Of a DNA stretch of 49,459 nucleotides, positions 25,690-34,094 are shown piece by piece. Positions within the stretch are counted from its first letter, which is position 1, and each line of letters opens with the position of its first letter. The DNA is from an uncultured Porphyromonadaceae bacterium (GTDB taxonomy: Bacteria > Bacteroidota > Bacteroidia > Bacteroidales > Muribaculaceae), in assembly GCA_946414395.1 (NCBI GenBank), contig CAMKOE010000016.1:1-49459 (forward strand), read 5' to 3'. The notes beneath the pieces are model-generated. The model saw only the letters and a list, made by a program, of their open reading frames with translations, searched no databases and was not told the DNA's origin. The translations under genes were made by a program, and so were the position numbers.

Positions 25690-27387
25690 ATGAACCTGTC
25701 ACTCACCAAGGACCGGACGCCCGCACAACGCTGGCATGACATAGCCTACTGGGGGCTGTGGCTGGTGGCCTGCGCCGTGTTCTACCAGATGAACGTGCTC
25801 ACCCCCTTCAAGGAGGACGACCTGTCCTTCTGCCTCATCGAGGGCGAGTGGACTCCCATGAGGTCGTTTGTGGAGTTCCTGCGTTCCCACGCCTTCCACT
25901 ACATGCACACCAACGGGCGCACGTCCGATATTGTGGCGGGAATCTTCTGCGGGCTGTTGGGCAAGCCTCTGTTCAACGTGTGCAACACGCTGGTTTTCGG
26001 CCTGATGATGCACCTGTTGAGCCTGCTTGCCACTGGGCGCCGTTCGGTTATGGTGCTGGCGATGTTCCTGGCCTTCTTTGGCTGCTGCTATCCCGTGCCG
26101 GGCGAGACGATGCTGTGGCTCGCCGGCAGTTGCAACTACATGTGGGCCATCACGGTGTCGCTGGGGCTGGTATATTACCTGCTGCGGCATCGTGACCGCC
26201 GTGCAGGTCTCTTGAAGTGCTTGGGACTGCTCTTGTGTGGCATCGTTGCGGGCAGTTTCAATGAGGGCACGACGCTGGGCTTCTTCATGGGCCTGGTGCT
26301 CTACTATGCCGTTAACCGCCGCCTGCTGGACCGCACGGTCATGGTTGTGCTGGCAGGCTACATGCTGGGCATCCTGCTCATCGCCCTCTCGCCTGGCGCG
26401 CTGGCGCGTGCCACGGGAGGCTACATCGTGGTCAACTTGGGTATGAACGAATTGCTGTCCAGCCGATGGTTCATCTTCTATGAGAAGGCATGGCGTTTCT
26501 ACACGCCTGTGGGAGCGCTGGCTGTGAGCCTGGTGGCGCTGCTCTGGAAAGGGGGCAAGCCCGTCAAGCAGACGCCGTGGACCTATATCTTTTTCAGCCT
26601 TGTGCTGGCGATGTTCATCCTGGGCATCGTGCACGAGCGGGCCTACACCGCCCTGGTGACCGTGGCCTTTATCATCCTGGCGATGGGTGTCGATTACCTG
26701 CTGCAGCGCTGGTGGTGGACGCGGTGGGCACGGCTGGCCATCGTGGTTGTGGGACTCGCCCTGTTTGCCTACACGGCCAGGAACGCCTTCTATGCCCTGA
26801 ATGCTTACAAGCAGTATGAGGACAGGATTGTGGCCGAGATACGCCGTGCGCCGCGGCAAGCCGTGCTGCGCGCGAGCCAGTTTGACGTGTACACGCGTTT
26901 TGCCAAGTCGATAAGTTATGACTCATCAGGCTACTTCCCGCGTGAATTGATACTGGCATCCTATTATGACAAGGACAACCTGCAGTTTGTCCCTGATTCG
27001 GTCTATGACCGCTATCATTCTGGACGGCTGCTTGACGGGGCCATGGCACTGCCGCTGACTAGCGACCGCCCCGAGGTCGCCGACACGGTGCTGGGCTTCC
27101 AGGGTCAGGACTACATGGCCATTGTGCTCAAGGTGGACACGATTCCGCACACCTATCAGGAGGCGCGCTACTATTTTGCCCAGGCCACTCAATCGCTGGA
27201 TGCCAAGGAACTGGAGCGCCGCAGCAATTACGGCCTCACGACCGAGTATTCGCCCATGAGTTACTACCCGGTGGAATATCAGGGCAAGCACCTGCTCATC
27301 TGCCCCTTGATCACCGATGACATCTCCCGTGTGGCGATTTCGCTCGATGGCGAACTCTCCCAGGGCGAGTTGACATTCACCCGATAA
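25690..27387 (+). CDS. DUF6056 family membrane protein, GT-C glycosyltransferase-like (paralogue A)
   Basis: 565 residues. About 10-11 membrane helices span residues 20-370, then a soluble C-terminal region of nearly 200 residues. After the first helix comes TPFKEDDLSFCLIEGEWTP, whose ED/DD pair is the expected GT-C catalytic loop. GETMLWLAGSCNYMWAITVSLGLVYYLL is a second hallmark of DUF6056. These proteins are predicted to transfer sugars from polyprenyl-phosphate donors outside the inner membrane; no activity is proven. It is about 23 bases from a closely similar gene downstream, so the two arose by tandem duplication. The GT2 at 22666 is a plausible donor-maker. Confidence 0.8.
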   Translation: MNLSLTKDRTPAQRWHDIAYWGLWLVACAVFYQMNVLTPFKEDDLSFCLIEGEWTPMRSFVEFLRSHAFHYMHTNGRTSDIVAGIFCGLLGKPLFNVCNTLVFGLMMHLLSLLATGRRSVMVLAMFLAFFGCCYPVPGETMLWLAGSCNYMWAITVSLGLVYYLLRHRDRRAGLLKCLGLLLCGIVAGSFNEGTTLGFFMGLVLYYAVNRRLLDRTVMVVLAGYMLGILLIALSPGALARATGGYIVVNLGMNELLSSRWFIFYEKAWRFYTPVGALAVSLVALLWKGGKPVKQTPWTYIFFSLVLAMFILGIVHERAYTALVTVAFIILAMGVDYLLQRWWWTRWARLAIVVVGLALFAYTARNAFYALNAYKQYEDRIVAEIRRAPRQAVLRASQFDVYTRFAKSISYDSSGYFPRELILASYYDKDNLQFVPDSVYDRYHSGRLLDGAMALPLTSDRPEVADTVLGFQGQDYMAIVLKVDTIPHTYQEARYYFAQATQSLDAKELERRSNYGLTTEYSPMSYYPVEYQGKHLLICPLITDDISRVAISLDGELSQGELTFTR

Positions 27388-27409
27388 CACACCATCTTGA
27401 TTGCAGGCG

Positions 27410-29104
27410 ATGAACGACATGAATGACCATAGCGCAATGCGGCTTTCACCACGGTGGCATGATGTGGCCTATTGGGGCCTGCTGCTGCTTGCCGCCGTCG
27501 TCTTCATGACCATGAACGTGCTGACGACCTTCAAGGAGGACGACTTGGCCTTCTCGCTGGTCGAGGGCAGTTGGGAGCCCGTGCGGACGTTGCTGGATGT
27601 GGCGCGTTCTCATGCCCACCAGTTCATGGATGCCAACGGGCGCACGGCCAACCTGGTGGCGGCTGTCTTCTGCGGCCTGCTGGGCAAAACGGTGTTCAAC
27701 GTGTTCAACACGCTGGTGTTTTGCCTGATGGCCCATCTGCTGAGCCTGTTGGTGGCCAGACGCCGCTCCCTGCTGGTTCTCGCCCTGTTCCTGGCGGTGG
27801 TGGGTACCTGCTATCCCGTTCCCGGCGAGACGATGCTGTGGCTCGATGGCAGTTGCAACTACATGTGGGCCATTACCCTCTCGTTGCTCTTGACCTGGTA
27901 CTTGCTGCGTGAGCATGGCCGTGAGTTGGGCTGGGGCAGGGGAGTGTTGCTCCTGCTGGCTGCTGCGGTGGCAGGCAGTTTCAACGAGGCCACCTCGTTT
28001 GGCTTCTTCCTGGGCTGGTGCCTGTATTACTCCTTCAACCGCCTGCGTTTCAACCGTCGCGCCCTTGTGGTGCTGTCGGGCTATCTGCTGGGCATTGCGG
28101 TCATTGTGGCATCTCCCGGCGCATGGGCGAGGGCCGCCAGTGGCGACATTGTCATCAATATGGGCCTCGGCGACTTGATGTCTAGCCGATGGTACATCTT
28201 CAGCGAGAAGATGTGGCGTTTCTATCTCCCGACCGTTGCCGCGCTGGCCGGTATTGCCGTCATGGCATGGAAAGGTGCGGGAACGGCAAGGCGTTGTGTG
28301 TGGACTTATGTTTTTTTCGCCCTGGCAATGGTGATGTTTGCCCTGGGGGTGGTTCACGAGCGGGCCTATGCTCCGCTGGTGACCGTCGCCTTCATCATCA
28401 TCGCCATGATAGCCCATGCCGTGCTAGGCAAGTGGCCGTGGGCCAGGGGTGGGGCCATCGCCGTCTGTCTCGCGCTGGCCGCTTTCACGGCTATTCGCGG
28501 CATCGGCGTGCTCAGTGCCTATAAGGCCTATGACGACCAGACAGTGGCCGAGATTCGCCAGGCTCCAGACCAGGCCATATTGCTCCAACGCCAGTTTGAC
28601 GGCTACAGCCGTTTCGTCAAGCCCATGAATTACATTTCCACCGAGTTTTTCGGCCACGAGGTTGTCTATTGTGCCTACTATGGCAAGGATAACGTGCAGT
28701 TTGTCAGCGACTCGGTGTACAGCCGCTATCACAGCGGCCGCCTGCTCGACGGCGCCTCGTCATTGCCCATGACAAGCGACCATGAGGCGCTGGCCGATTC
28801 GGTATGGACGTTTGACGGCCAGGATTACATGGCTATCCTCCTGCATGTGGATACGATTCCCCACACGCCCCAGACGGCCCGCTATTACATGTCGCAGCCG
28901 TCCAGCGACATGACGCCTGCCGAACGGCAGCGACGAGCCAACTACGGATTGGTCACCGATTATAATCCCAAGGGATTCTACCCCCTCATGTATCAGGGGC
29001 GCTGCCTGCTCATCGCCCCGCTGCCCGACAGCAGCACCTCACGTCTGGTCTTCCCGCTGGAGTATGGGTCCGACCCTGCCGAGTTGTGCTTGACGCCTCG
29101 CTAG
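27410..29104 (+). CDS. DUF6056 family membrane protein, GT-C glycosyltransferase-like (paralogue B)
   Basis: 564 residues from ATG 27410. It aligns along its whole length with the preceding protein: SPRWHDVAYWGLLLLAAVVFMTMNVLTTFKEDDLAFSLVEGSWEP, NGRTANLVAAVFCGLLGKTVFNVFNTLVF, PGETMLWLDGSCNYMWAITLSLLL, and the C-terminal NVQFVSDSVYSRYHSGRLLDGASSLPMTSD and FDGQDYMAILLHVDTIPHT. The shared soluble tail distinguishes the pair from the shorter member at 23653. Two such enzymes probably act on different acceptors or at different steps of one surface glycan or lipid modification; that is inference. Confidence 0.8.
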   Translation: MNDMNDHSAMRLSPRWHDVAYWGLLLLAAVVFMTMNVLTTFKEDDLAFSLVEGSWEPVRTLLDVARSHAHQFMDANGRTANLVAAVFCGLLGKTVFNVFNTLVFCLMAHLLSLLVARRRSLLVLALFLAVVGTCYPVPGETMLWLDGSCNYMWAITLSLLLTWYLLREHGRELGWGRGVLLLLAAAVAGSFNEATSFGFFLGWCLYYSFNRLRFNRRALVVLSGYLLGIAVIVASPGAWARAASGDIVINMGLGDLMSSRWYIFSEKMWRFYLPTVAALAGIAVMAWKGAGTARRCVWTYVFFALAMVMFALGVVHERAYAPLVTVAFIIIAMIAHAVLGKWPWARGGAIAVCLALAAFTAIRGIGVLSAYKAYDDQTVAEIRQAPDQAILLQRQFDGYSRFVKPMNYISTEFFGHEVVYCAYYGKDNVQFVSDSVYSRYHSGRLLDGASSLPMTSDHEALADSVWTFDGQDYMAILLHVDTIPHTPQTARYYMSQPSSDMTPAERQRRANYGLVTDYNPKGFYPLMYQGRCLLIAPLPDSSTSRLVFPLEYGSDPAELCLTPR

Positions 29105-29123
29105 CCCGCCGGGGATGGTCATG

Positions 29124-29759
29124 CTAGGACCTGTTCCGGCCCCTAATCTGGACGATACGTCCCACGATATAGGTCAGGATAATGATTACACCATACACAT
29201 TGCCCACCATCGGAGAATAGAAGCCCTCGCAAAGCCGCAAAAGCATGTAGATGGCAAACATCAATGCCAGGATGCGATGGAGCCGTGCGGAACAGCGCAC
29301 TTGCCACAGGTTGTGCATCTCGCCCCAGAAGAAGGAAGGCCTGGGAGTGTAGGCGCTGACGAGCAGCCAGGATGTGATGATGGACACGCCTGCCAGATTG
29401 CGCCCTGATATGTTCTGGAAATGAGTCGTGAAGCCCACATATGTGACGGCAATGAGGACTATCACTGCGATGGCCTCAAAAATGGTCGATTCGAGCGTGC
29501 GCGGCAACTCCAGGTCGTCAAGGACGATGTCATCGGCATCGGCGGCCGCTTGCTCTTGGGGACTCTTGATGCCGGCTGTGATGCCGTGGGCTGCGAGATA
29601 GAAGAGGGGTGTGGCAATAAGACAGGCAATGATGATTACGGTCCAGAAGGTCGTGTCACTGATCTTGTCCATGAAAAACAACACTATGGCGATAGCCACG
29701 ACCAGAATGTCAACGCAGGCCAGTGCGATAGCCGATATTTTACTGCTTGTTGATTTCAT
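29124..29759 (-). CDS. Multi-pass membrane protein of unknown function
   Basis: 211 residues with about five membrane helices: two near the N-terminus (IALACVDILVVAIAIVLFF, VIIIACLIATPLFYLAAHGI), an acidic cytoplasmic loop (SPQEQAAADADDIVLDDLELP), then three more (FEAIAVIVLIAVTYVGF, GVSIITSWLLVSAY, VYGVIIILTYIVGRIV). I do not recognise the family. It is the last gene of the minus-strand SPFH operon, 50 bases after another multi-pass protein, so it may belong to a membrane assembly organised by the SPFH protein. Confidence 0.7.
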   Translation of the reverse strand: MKSTSSKISAIALACVDILVVAIAIVLFFMDKISDTTFWTVIIIACLIATPLFYLAAHGITAGIKSPQEQAAADADDIVLDDLELPRTLESTIFEAIAVIVLIAVTYVGFTTHFQNISGRNLAGVSIITSWLLVSAYTPRPSFFWGEMHNLWQVRCSARLHRILALMFAIYMLLRLCEGFYSPMVGNVYGVIIILTYIVGRIVQIRGRNRS

Positions 29760-29809
29760 TTTGTCGTATGTTTTAGGTGTGGAACATGTTGTGGGCGCCC
29801 TCTGTGGGC

Positions 29810-30952
29810 CTATTGTGCCTTCTTGATGAAGTGATTGAAGATGAGATAAGTGGCTGCAAACATGGCCAGCACCTCAATCAGTAGGGTGGCGGAATCCGCC
29901 ATCTGGTGCTTGATGCCCACTGCCAGCAGCAGGCTGGTAATCGCAAACTCCACGCCATAGGCCCGGCTCTCGCGGACGTTCAGGTGAAATTGCTTGATGT
30001 TGGTGACATCCTCGTCCATCTTGGCGAACTTGACGGCCCTTGCAATCTGGTTGATGGCCAGGAATGCTGTTGTGAGAATGAGGAACAATCTCGTGGCATG
30101 CTCCATGAAGTCGGCCTTGATGACGTCAAGGGATAGCAGCAGGAAGCAACCTGTGACCAGGAGGATGAAGCCTGTCACCACTTCAAAGGCCAGCGCCTCG
30201 GTGTTGTGCTCGACCTGAATGTCGCTTAGTTTCAAGGTCGGTTGACCGTCCTGGCCCGCGATAATTCTGTCCTGAACTTGTCCCGCGGTAGCCTGTTCGG
30301 ATTTGTTCTTGCGGGAGAAAATGATTTCGACAAGCGCAAACACACCGATCAGCGTGATGATATTCATCTTGAAATTGAATTGGGTCCAAACCACTAGCAC
30401 GACGGCGAACAGCAGCGCCTCCAGTTGATACTTCTTGACTGAAAGGTTGATTTGGCTCATGTTCTCTTGCTCCTCGGCATCGCGCATCATGAAGGGGAAG
30501 CGGGCCGCAACGAGCGCTCCCAGTGAAGCGGCAGTCATCAGAACAGCGTCAAGAGTGTGATCCCAGTCCAGTTGGTGCTGCACCCACAAGAAGCCCCATG
30601 CGGCAATGAGCAGGAGTATGGTGAGCGCCTCCATGATGACCTTCCTGGGCGAGTTGTGCATCTTGATGTCATAGATGTTGACCCGTTGGGCTGCGTAGGG
30701 GTTGGAGCCGTTTGCTGATGTGCCCCTGCCCTCCAATGCCTTCTCCATGGCGGCCTTGCGGCTGGAAGTATAGGCCCACCGCATCAGGGCGGCATAAATG
30801 GCCAGCGTCACGGCGAGAATGCTTATCATGGTCGGCAGGTTGATGCGCTCGATCTGGTAGAAAACTATCGAGAGGCCTGCAGCCGCAGCCGAACCAAGGT
30901 ACAGAACATACCACAATGCCTTGTGCAATGTATTTTCAAACTTGGGTTTCAT
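29810..30952 (-). CDS. Multi-pass membrane protein of unknown function in the SPFH operon
   Basis: 380 residues from ATG 30952; a GTG start at 31114 is in frame but would run through most of the ribbon-helix-helix gene and encodes low-complexity Arg/Pro-rich sequence, so it is rejected. About nine or ten membrane helices occur, with polar loops that include KNKSEQATAGQVQDRIIAGQDGQPTLKLSDIQVEHN. No catalytic motif is visible and I do not recognise the family. The start overlaps the end of the Arc-like gene by 17 bases, which indicates translational coupling. Confidence 0.75.
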   Translation of the reverse strand: MKPKFENTLHKALWYVLYLGSAAAAGLSIVFYQIERINLPTMISILAVTLAIYAALMRWAYTSSRKAAMEKALEGRGTSANGSNPYAAQRVNIYDIKMHNSPRKVIMEALTILLLIAAWGFLWVQHQLDWDHTLDAVLMTAASLGALVAARFPFMMRDAEEQENMSQINLSVKKYQLEALLFAVVLVVWTQFNFKMNIITLIGVFALVEIIFSRKNKSEQATAGQVQDRIIAGQDGQPTLKLSDIQVEHNTEALAFEVVTGFILLVTGCFLLLSLDVIKADFMEHATRLFLILTTAFLAINQIARAVKFAKMDEDVTNIKQFHLNVRESRAYGVEFAITSLLLAVGIKHQMADSATLLIEVLAMFAATYLIFNHFIKKAQ

Positions 30953-31148
30953 CGCTATTCTCCTCCTGATTATTGGTTTCGGTTTTCTTCTTCTTGGGCA
31001 GACGGCGGGCCTTGCGCAGCGCTTCGGTAATGATCCACTGCAACTGGCCGTTGGTGGAGCGGAACTCGTCGGCTGCCCATTTCTCAATGGCATCCATCGT
31101 GTCGCTATCGACACGCAGGATGAAACTCTTTGTGGTTTTTTTTGCCAT
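30936..31148 (-). CDS. Arc-like ribbon-helix-helix DNA-binding protein
   Basis: 70 residues. KSFILRVDSDTMDAIEKWAADEFRSTNGQLQWIITEALRKARRL is an Arc-type ribbon-helix-helix: a short beta strand (SFILRVD) followed by two helices. The tail is Lys/Glu/Asn-rich. Such proteins bind DNA as dimers of dimers. The gene lies between the SPFH gene and two membrane-protein genes and overlaps the next gene by 17 bases. The interval just upstream (31149-31244) contains a 13-bp inverted repeat with two ATGCGCAT palindromes, an attractive operator for autoregulation. No toxin partner is visible. Confidence 0.82.
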   Translation of the reverse strand: MAKKTTKSFILRVDSDTMDAIEKWAADEFRSTNGQLQWIITEALRKARRLPKKKKTETNNQEENSDETQV

Positions 31149-31171
31149 AGTCTGCTGATTTTTTAGCGGGT

Positions 31172-31224
31172 CTTAATGCGCATTACGCGGTTGATCCTGA
31201 ACCATGTGCGCAATGCGCATTAAG
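31172..31224. promoter_or_regulatory. Candidate operator: 13-bp inverted repeat between the SPFH and Arc-like genes
   Basis: CTTAATGCGCATT (31172-31184) is the exact reverse complement of AATGCGCATTAAG (31212-31224), and each arm contains the palindrome ATGCGCAT. There is no U-tract on either strand, which argues against a simple terminator. The neighbouring Arc-like protein is the natural candidate to bind it. Confidence 0.5.
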
Positions 31225-31244
31225 GCCCTCGCGCGGGATTGGTT

Positions 31245-32204
31245 TTACATGTTCAGTGTGCCGGTGTTGACAACGGGCTGGGCCGACTCATCGGCGCACA
31301 GGACAACCAGCAGGTTGCTCACCATCGAGGCCTTCTTGTCGTCATCAAGTTCGACGATGTCATCGCTCGAGAGTTTGTCAAGAGCCATCTTGACCATGCT
31401 CACGGCGCCCTCCACGATCTTCTCGCGGGCAGTGATGATGGCGCTGGCCTGCTGGCGGCGCAGCATCACGGCAGCGATCTCGGGGGCATAGGCCAGATAG
31501 TTGATGCGGGCCTCGACAATCTCGATGCCGGCCATGGCCAGGCGCTCGTTTAATTTCGACTCGAGTTCCTCGTTGATTTCCTCACCGCCCGAGCGCAGGG
31601 TCAACTCGCTGGTGTTCTCATCATTGTCGTCATAGGCATACTGGCCGGCCACCTGCCTCAAGGCCGCATCGCTCTGCACGGCGACAAAGTCCTCCAGAGC
31701 CCTCATCAGTCCCTTGGCATCGCCCACTGTTGACGAGGCCATCGTCTGGGAATCGACCTCAAACAGGGCTTTGTAGGTGTCCTTCAGTCTCCACACCAGC
31801 ACCAGGCCGATCATCACGGGGTTACCCACCTTGTCATTTACCTTGATGGGCTCGACGTCCAGGTTGCGGGCGCGCAATGAAACTTTCTTGGTCCCGTAGA
31901 AGGGGTTGATCCAGTAGAAACCCGTGCGGTTGAATGTGCCACTGTACTTGCCGAACCACGTGGTCACCCTGGCGGTGTTGGGCTCGAGCATGATGAATCC
32001 GATCAAGACAAACAATTCGCTTACCATCAACAGTGCACCCAGCAGGAACAGGATGGTGGGGAAAATGCCGTGGTTGGGGATGTCAAACAGGATAATGGCC
32101 TTATAGATGCACCAGATAGAGAGTACTGGTAACACGATGGCGACAAACAGCATCAGGAAGCCGTTCAATGTTGTGCCCTTGAAATTGAATTCTTTTGATT
32201 CCAT
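31245..32204 (-). CDS. SPFH/Band 7 (stomatin/flotillin-like) membrane protein
   Basis: 319 residues. Two N-terminal hydrophobic helices (about 13-38 and 47-72) anchor the protein. The SPFH domain follows: [67 protein letters not shown]. Next come the long helical part ([59 protein letters not shown]) and a short C-terminal tail. SPFH proteins oligomerise and organise membrane microdomains or protect membrane proteases. It heads a four-gene minus-strand operon with an Arc-like regulator and two membrane proteins. Confidence 0.9.
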   Translation of the reverse strand: MESKEFNFKGTTLNGFLMLFVAIVLPVLSIWCIYKAIILFDIPNHGIFPTILFLLGALLMVSELFVLIGFIMLEPNTARVTTWFGKYSGTFNRTGFYWINPFYGTKKVSLRARNLDVEPIKVNDKVGNPVMIGLVLVWRLKDTYKALFEVDSQTMASSTVGDAKGLMRALEDFVAVQSDAALRQVAGQYAYDDNDENTSELTLRSGGEEINEELESKLNERLAMAGIEIVEARINYLAYAPEIAAVMLRRQQASAIITAREKIVEGAVSMVKMALDKLSSDDIVELDDDKKASMVSNLLVVLCADESAQPVVNTGTLNM

Positions 32205-32263
32205 AATCTTAAAAGTTGAAAAGTTAATATTTGGTTTATTAAATTGATATCATTTTGATATCG

Positions 32264-32294
32264 CAAAGATATACTTGGTTTAATGCAGCGTCAA
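32264..32294 (-). promoter_or_regulatory. Bacteroidetes promoter of the SPFH operon
   Basis: On the minus strand TTG (32294-32292), 20 bases, TATCTTTG (32271-32264); start codon at 32204. Just upstream lies a tandem repeat of TTTTAACACT (plus strand 32308-32317 and 32319-32328), a possible regulator site. Confidence 0.7.
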
Positions 32295-32473
32295 TACTTT
32301 GCAGCGGTTTTAACACTATTTTAACACTTCTGTGCCTCCTGTCCAGTGGATCGGGCAGTGCCTCGGTAATAGAAAACTAAAAACTGGGCCCCGATGACTG
32401 CAGTCTGAACTCTTTTTTATATCTTTGCAGATTGAATAGAAAGAACAACCATTAACAATAGTATATCAACACT

Positions 32474-33691
32474 ATGACAAAATTAGTTGACAGATTCTTG
32501 AAGTATGTGAAGTTCGACACCCAGAGTGACGAACTCACCAACCTGACGCCATCGACTCCTGGCCAGATGGTGTTTGCCAAGGAATTGGAGAAAGAGTTGC
32601 AGGCTATGGGCCTGAGCGACATCTCGCTCGATGACAACGGCTACCTGTTTGCCACACTGCCCGCCAACACCGACCAGCCTGTCCCCACCGTGGGCTTCAT
32701 CGCCCACATGGACACCGCTCCCGACATGAGCGGACACGACGTGAAGCCCCGCATCGTCAAGTATGACGGCCAGCCCATCGTCCTGAGCGAGGAACCCCGC
32801 ATCGTCCTCGATGCCCAGCAGTTCCCCGAGATGAACGACTATGTGGGCCAGGAATTCATTGTCACCAGCGGTGACACCCTGCTCGGCGCCGACGACAAGG
32901 CCGGCATCGCCGAGATTCTGAGCGCTGTCGAGTGGCTCCAAGAGCATCCCGAGGTGAAGCACGGCAACATCCGTGTGGGCTTCAACCCCGACGAGGAAAT
33001 CGGCCTGGGTGCCCACCACTTCGATGTCGAGAAATTCGGCTGTGAGTGGGCCTACACCATGGACGGTGGCGCCGTGGGCGAACTCGAGTATGAGAACTTC
33101 AATGCCGCCAGTGCCAAAATTACCTTCAAGGGCCTCAACGTGCACCCCGGAGCCGCCAAGCACAAGATGCTCAACTCGATGCGCGTCGCCGTGCAGTTCG
33201 CCGGCATGCTGCCCCGCTGGGAGACCCCCGAGCACACCGAGGGCTATGAGGGCTTCTACCACCTCATCAGCATGGAGGGTGGAGTAGAGAAGACTACCCT
33301 GAGTTACATCATCCGCGACCACGACCGTGACCGCTTTGAGAGCCGCAAGCGCGAGATCGAGCACCTGTGCCACAAGATCAACGCCGAGTTCCCCGACTGC
33401 GCTTCCTGCGAGATCAAGGACCAGTACTACAACATGCGCGAGAAGATCGAGCCCGTGATGAACATCATCGACATCGCCAAGCAGGCCATGGAGAATGCCG
33501 GAGTAACCCCCAAGGTGCAACCCATACGTGGCGGTACCGACGGCGCGCAACTCTCATTCAAGGGACTGCCTTGCCCCAACATCTTTGCCGGTGGCATGAA
33601 CATGCATGGCCGCTACGAGTATGTGCCCATCCCCTCGATGGAAAAGGCAATGATGACCATCGTCGAGATCTGCAAACTCGTCGCTCAGTAA
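32474..33691 (+). CDS. pepT: Peptidase T (tripeptide aminopeptidase)
   Basis: 405 residues. M20B signatures are intact: [22 protein letters not shown] (metal ligand His78, catalytic Asp80), [21 protein letters not shown] (bridging Asp), [23 protein letters not shown] (catalytic Glu pair), and the C-terminal [36 protein letters not shown] with the last His ligand. The enzyme removes N-terminal residues from tripeptides in the cytoplasm, a fitting partner for the POT oligopeptide transporters further along. A -7 box (TATCTTTG, 32420-32427) lies upstream. It is monocistronic with a hairpin behind it. Confidence 0.97.
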   Translation: MTKLVDRFLKYVKFDTQSDELTNLTPSTPGQMVFAKELEKELQAMGLSDISLDDNGYLFATLPANTDQPVPTVGFIAHMDTAPDMSGHDVKPRIVKYDGQPIVLSEEPRIVLDAQQFPEMNDYVGQEFIVTSGDTLLGADDKAGIAEILSAVEWLQEHPEVKHGNIRVGFNPDEEIGLGAHHFDVEKFGCEWAYTMDGGAVGELEYENFNAASAKITFKGLNVHPGAAKHKMLNSMRVAVQFAGMLPRWETPEHTEGYEGFYHLISMEGGVEKTTLSYIIRDHDRDRFESRKREIEHLCHKINAEFPDCASCEIKDQYYNMREKIEPVMNIIDIAKQAMENAGVTPKVQPIRGGTDGAQLSFKGLPCPNIFAGGMNMHGRYEYVPIPSMEKAMMTIVEICKLVAQ

Positions 33692-33710
33692 AAAACGCAA
33701 GAGACTGCTT

Positions 33711-33737
33711 CAGGGCCTCATACCCATTGAGGCCCTG
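33711..33737 (+). terminator. Hairpin after pepT
   Basis: CAGGGCCTCA (33711-33720) pairs with TGAGGCCCTG (33728-33737). The T-tract is poor, so termination strength is uncertain. Confidence 0.55.
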
Positions 33738-33783
33738 TTAACCCCCTTAAAAAAAGCGTCGCAGAGAAAAACCTGCCAAATAA

Positions 33784-33815
33784 TTTGGCCAGTAGCGAAA
33801 TTTGCTATACCTTTG
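33784..33815 (+). promoter_or_regulatory. Canonical promoter of tRNA-Lys
   Basis: TTTG at 33784-33787, exactly 20 bases, TACCTTTG at 33808-33815; the tRNA starts at 33831. This is the best consensus promoter on the chromosome side of the window. Confidence 0.85.
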
Positions 33816-33830
33816 CACCGCTTTTTGGGA

Positions 33831-33903
33831 GATTCGCTAGCTCAGCAGGTAGAGCACATCCCTTTTAAGGATGGGGTCGTGGGTTCGAGCCCCACGCGAA
33901 TCA
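33831..33903 (+). tRNA. tRNA-Lys (anticodon TTT)
   Basis: 73 nt cloverleaf. The acceptor arms GATTCGC (33831-33837) and GCGAATC (33896-33902) pair fully, with A33903 as discriminator. Anticodon stem CATCC/GGATG encloses CTTTTAA, giving anticodon TTT. The T-arm GTGGG-TTCGAGC-CCCAC is standard. CCA is not encoded. The integrated element begins about 110 bases downstream, but the tRNA 3' end is not duplicated at the far end. Confidence 0.97.
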
Positions 33904-33905
33904 CA

Positions 33906-33933
33906 ATGACGGGTAAACGCCCGTCATTTTTTT
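33906..33933 (+). terminator. Rho-independent terminator of tRNA-Lys
   Basis: ATGACGGG and CCCGTCAT form an 8-bp stem around a six-base loop, followed by a run of seven T. Confidence 0.88.
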
Positions 33934-34015
33934 ATCCCTAAATCCGCTATTTTCCAGTGCTTTAGCGGTATTTTCCTTTGTTTTGAAAATTACCGAGAAT
34001 TACCGAGAATTACAA

Positions 34016-34039
34016 AAAAGAGTACAAAAAGAGTACATT
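34016..34039 (+). repeat. Left attachment-type direct repeat of the integrated element
   Basis: A 24-base sequence, identical to 38651-38674, built from two AGAGTAC units (AAAAGAGTAC then AAAAAGAGTAC, then ATT). It lies just upstream of the integrase gene. A tandem TTACCGAGAA repeat sits immediately to its left (about 33991-34010) and may be an accessory binding site. Confidence 0.75.
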
Positions 34040-34094
34040 TTTGAAAAATTGCACTATCTTTGTGCCATAAGTAAAACCGAAAAATGAGATTATT

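Noticed and set aside
29810-31114. A 434-residue version of the SPFH-operon membrane protein starting at GTG 31114
   Set aside because: The extra 54 residues are an out-of-frame reading of the Arc-like gene, which is clearly a real protein.
30936-31148. The Arc-like protein as antitoxin of a toxin-antitoxin pair
   Set aside because: No small toxin-like gene (RelE, MazF, PIN and similar) is adjacent; neighbours are membrane proteins and an SPFH protein.
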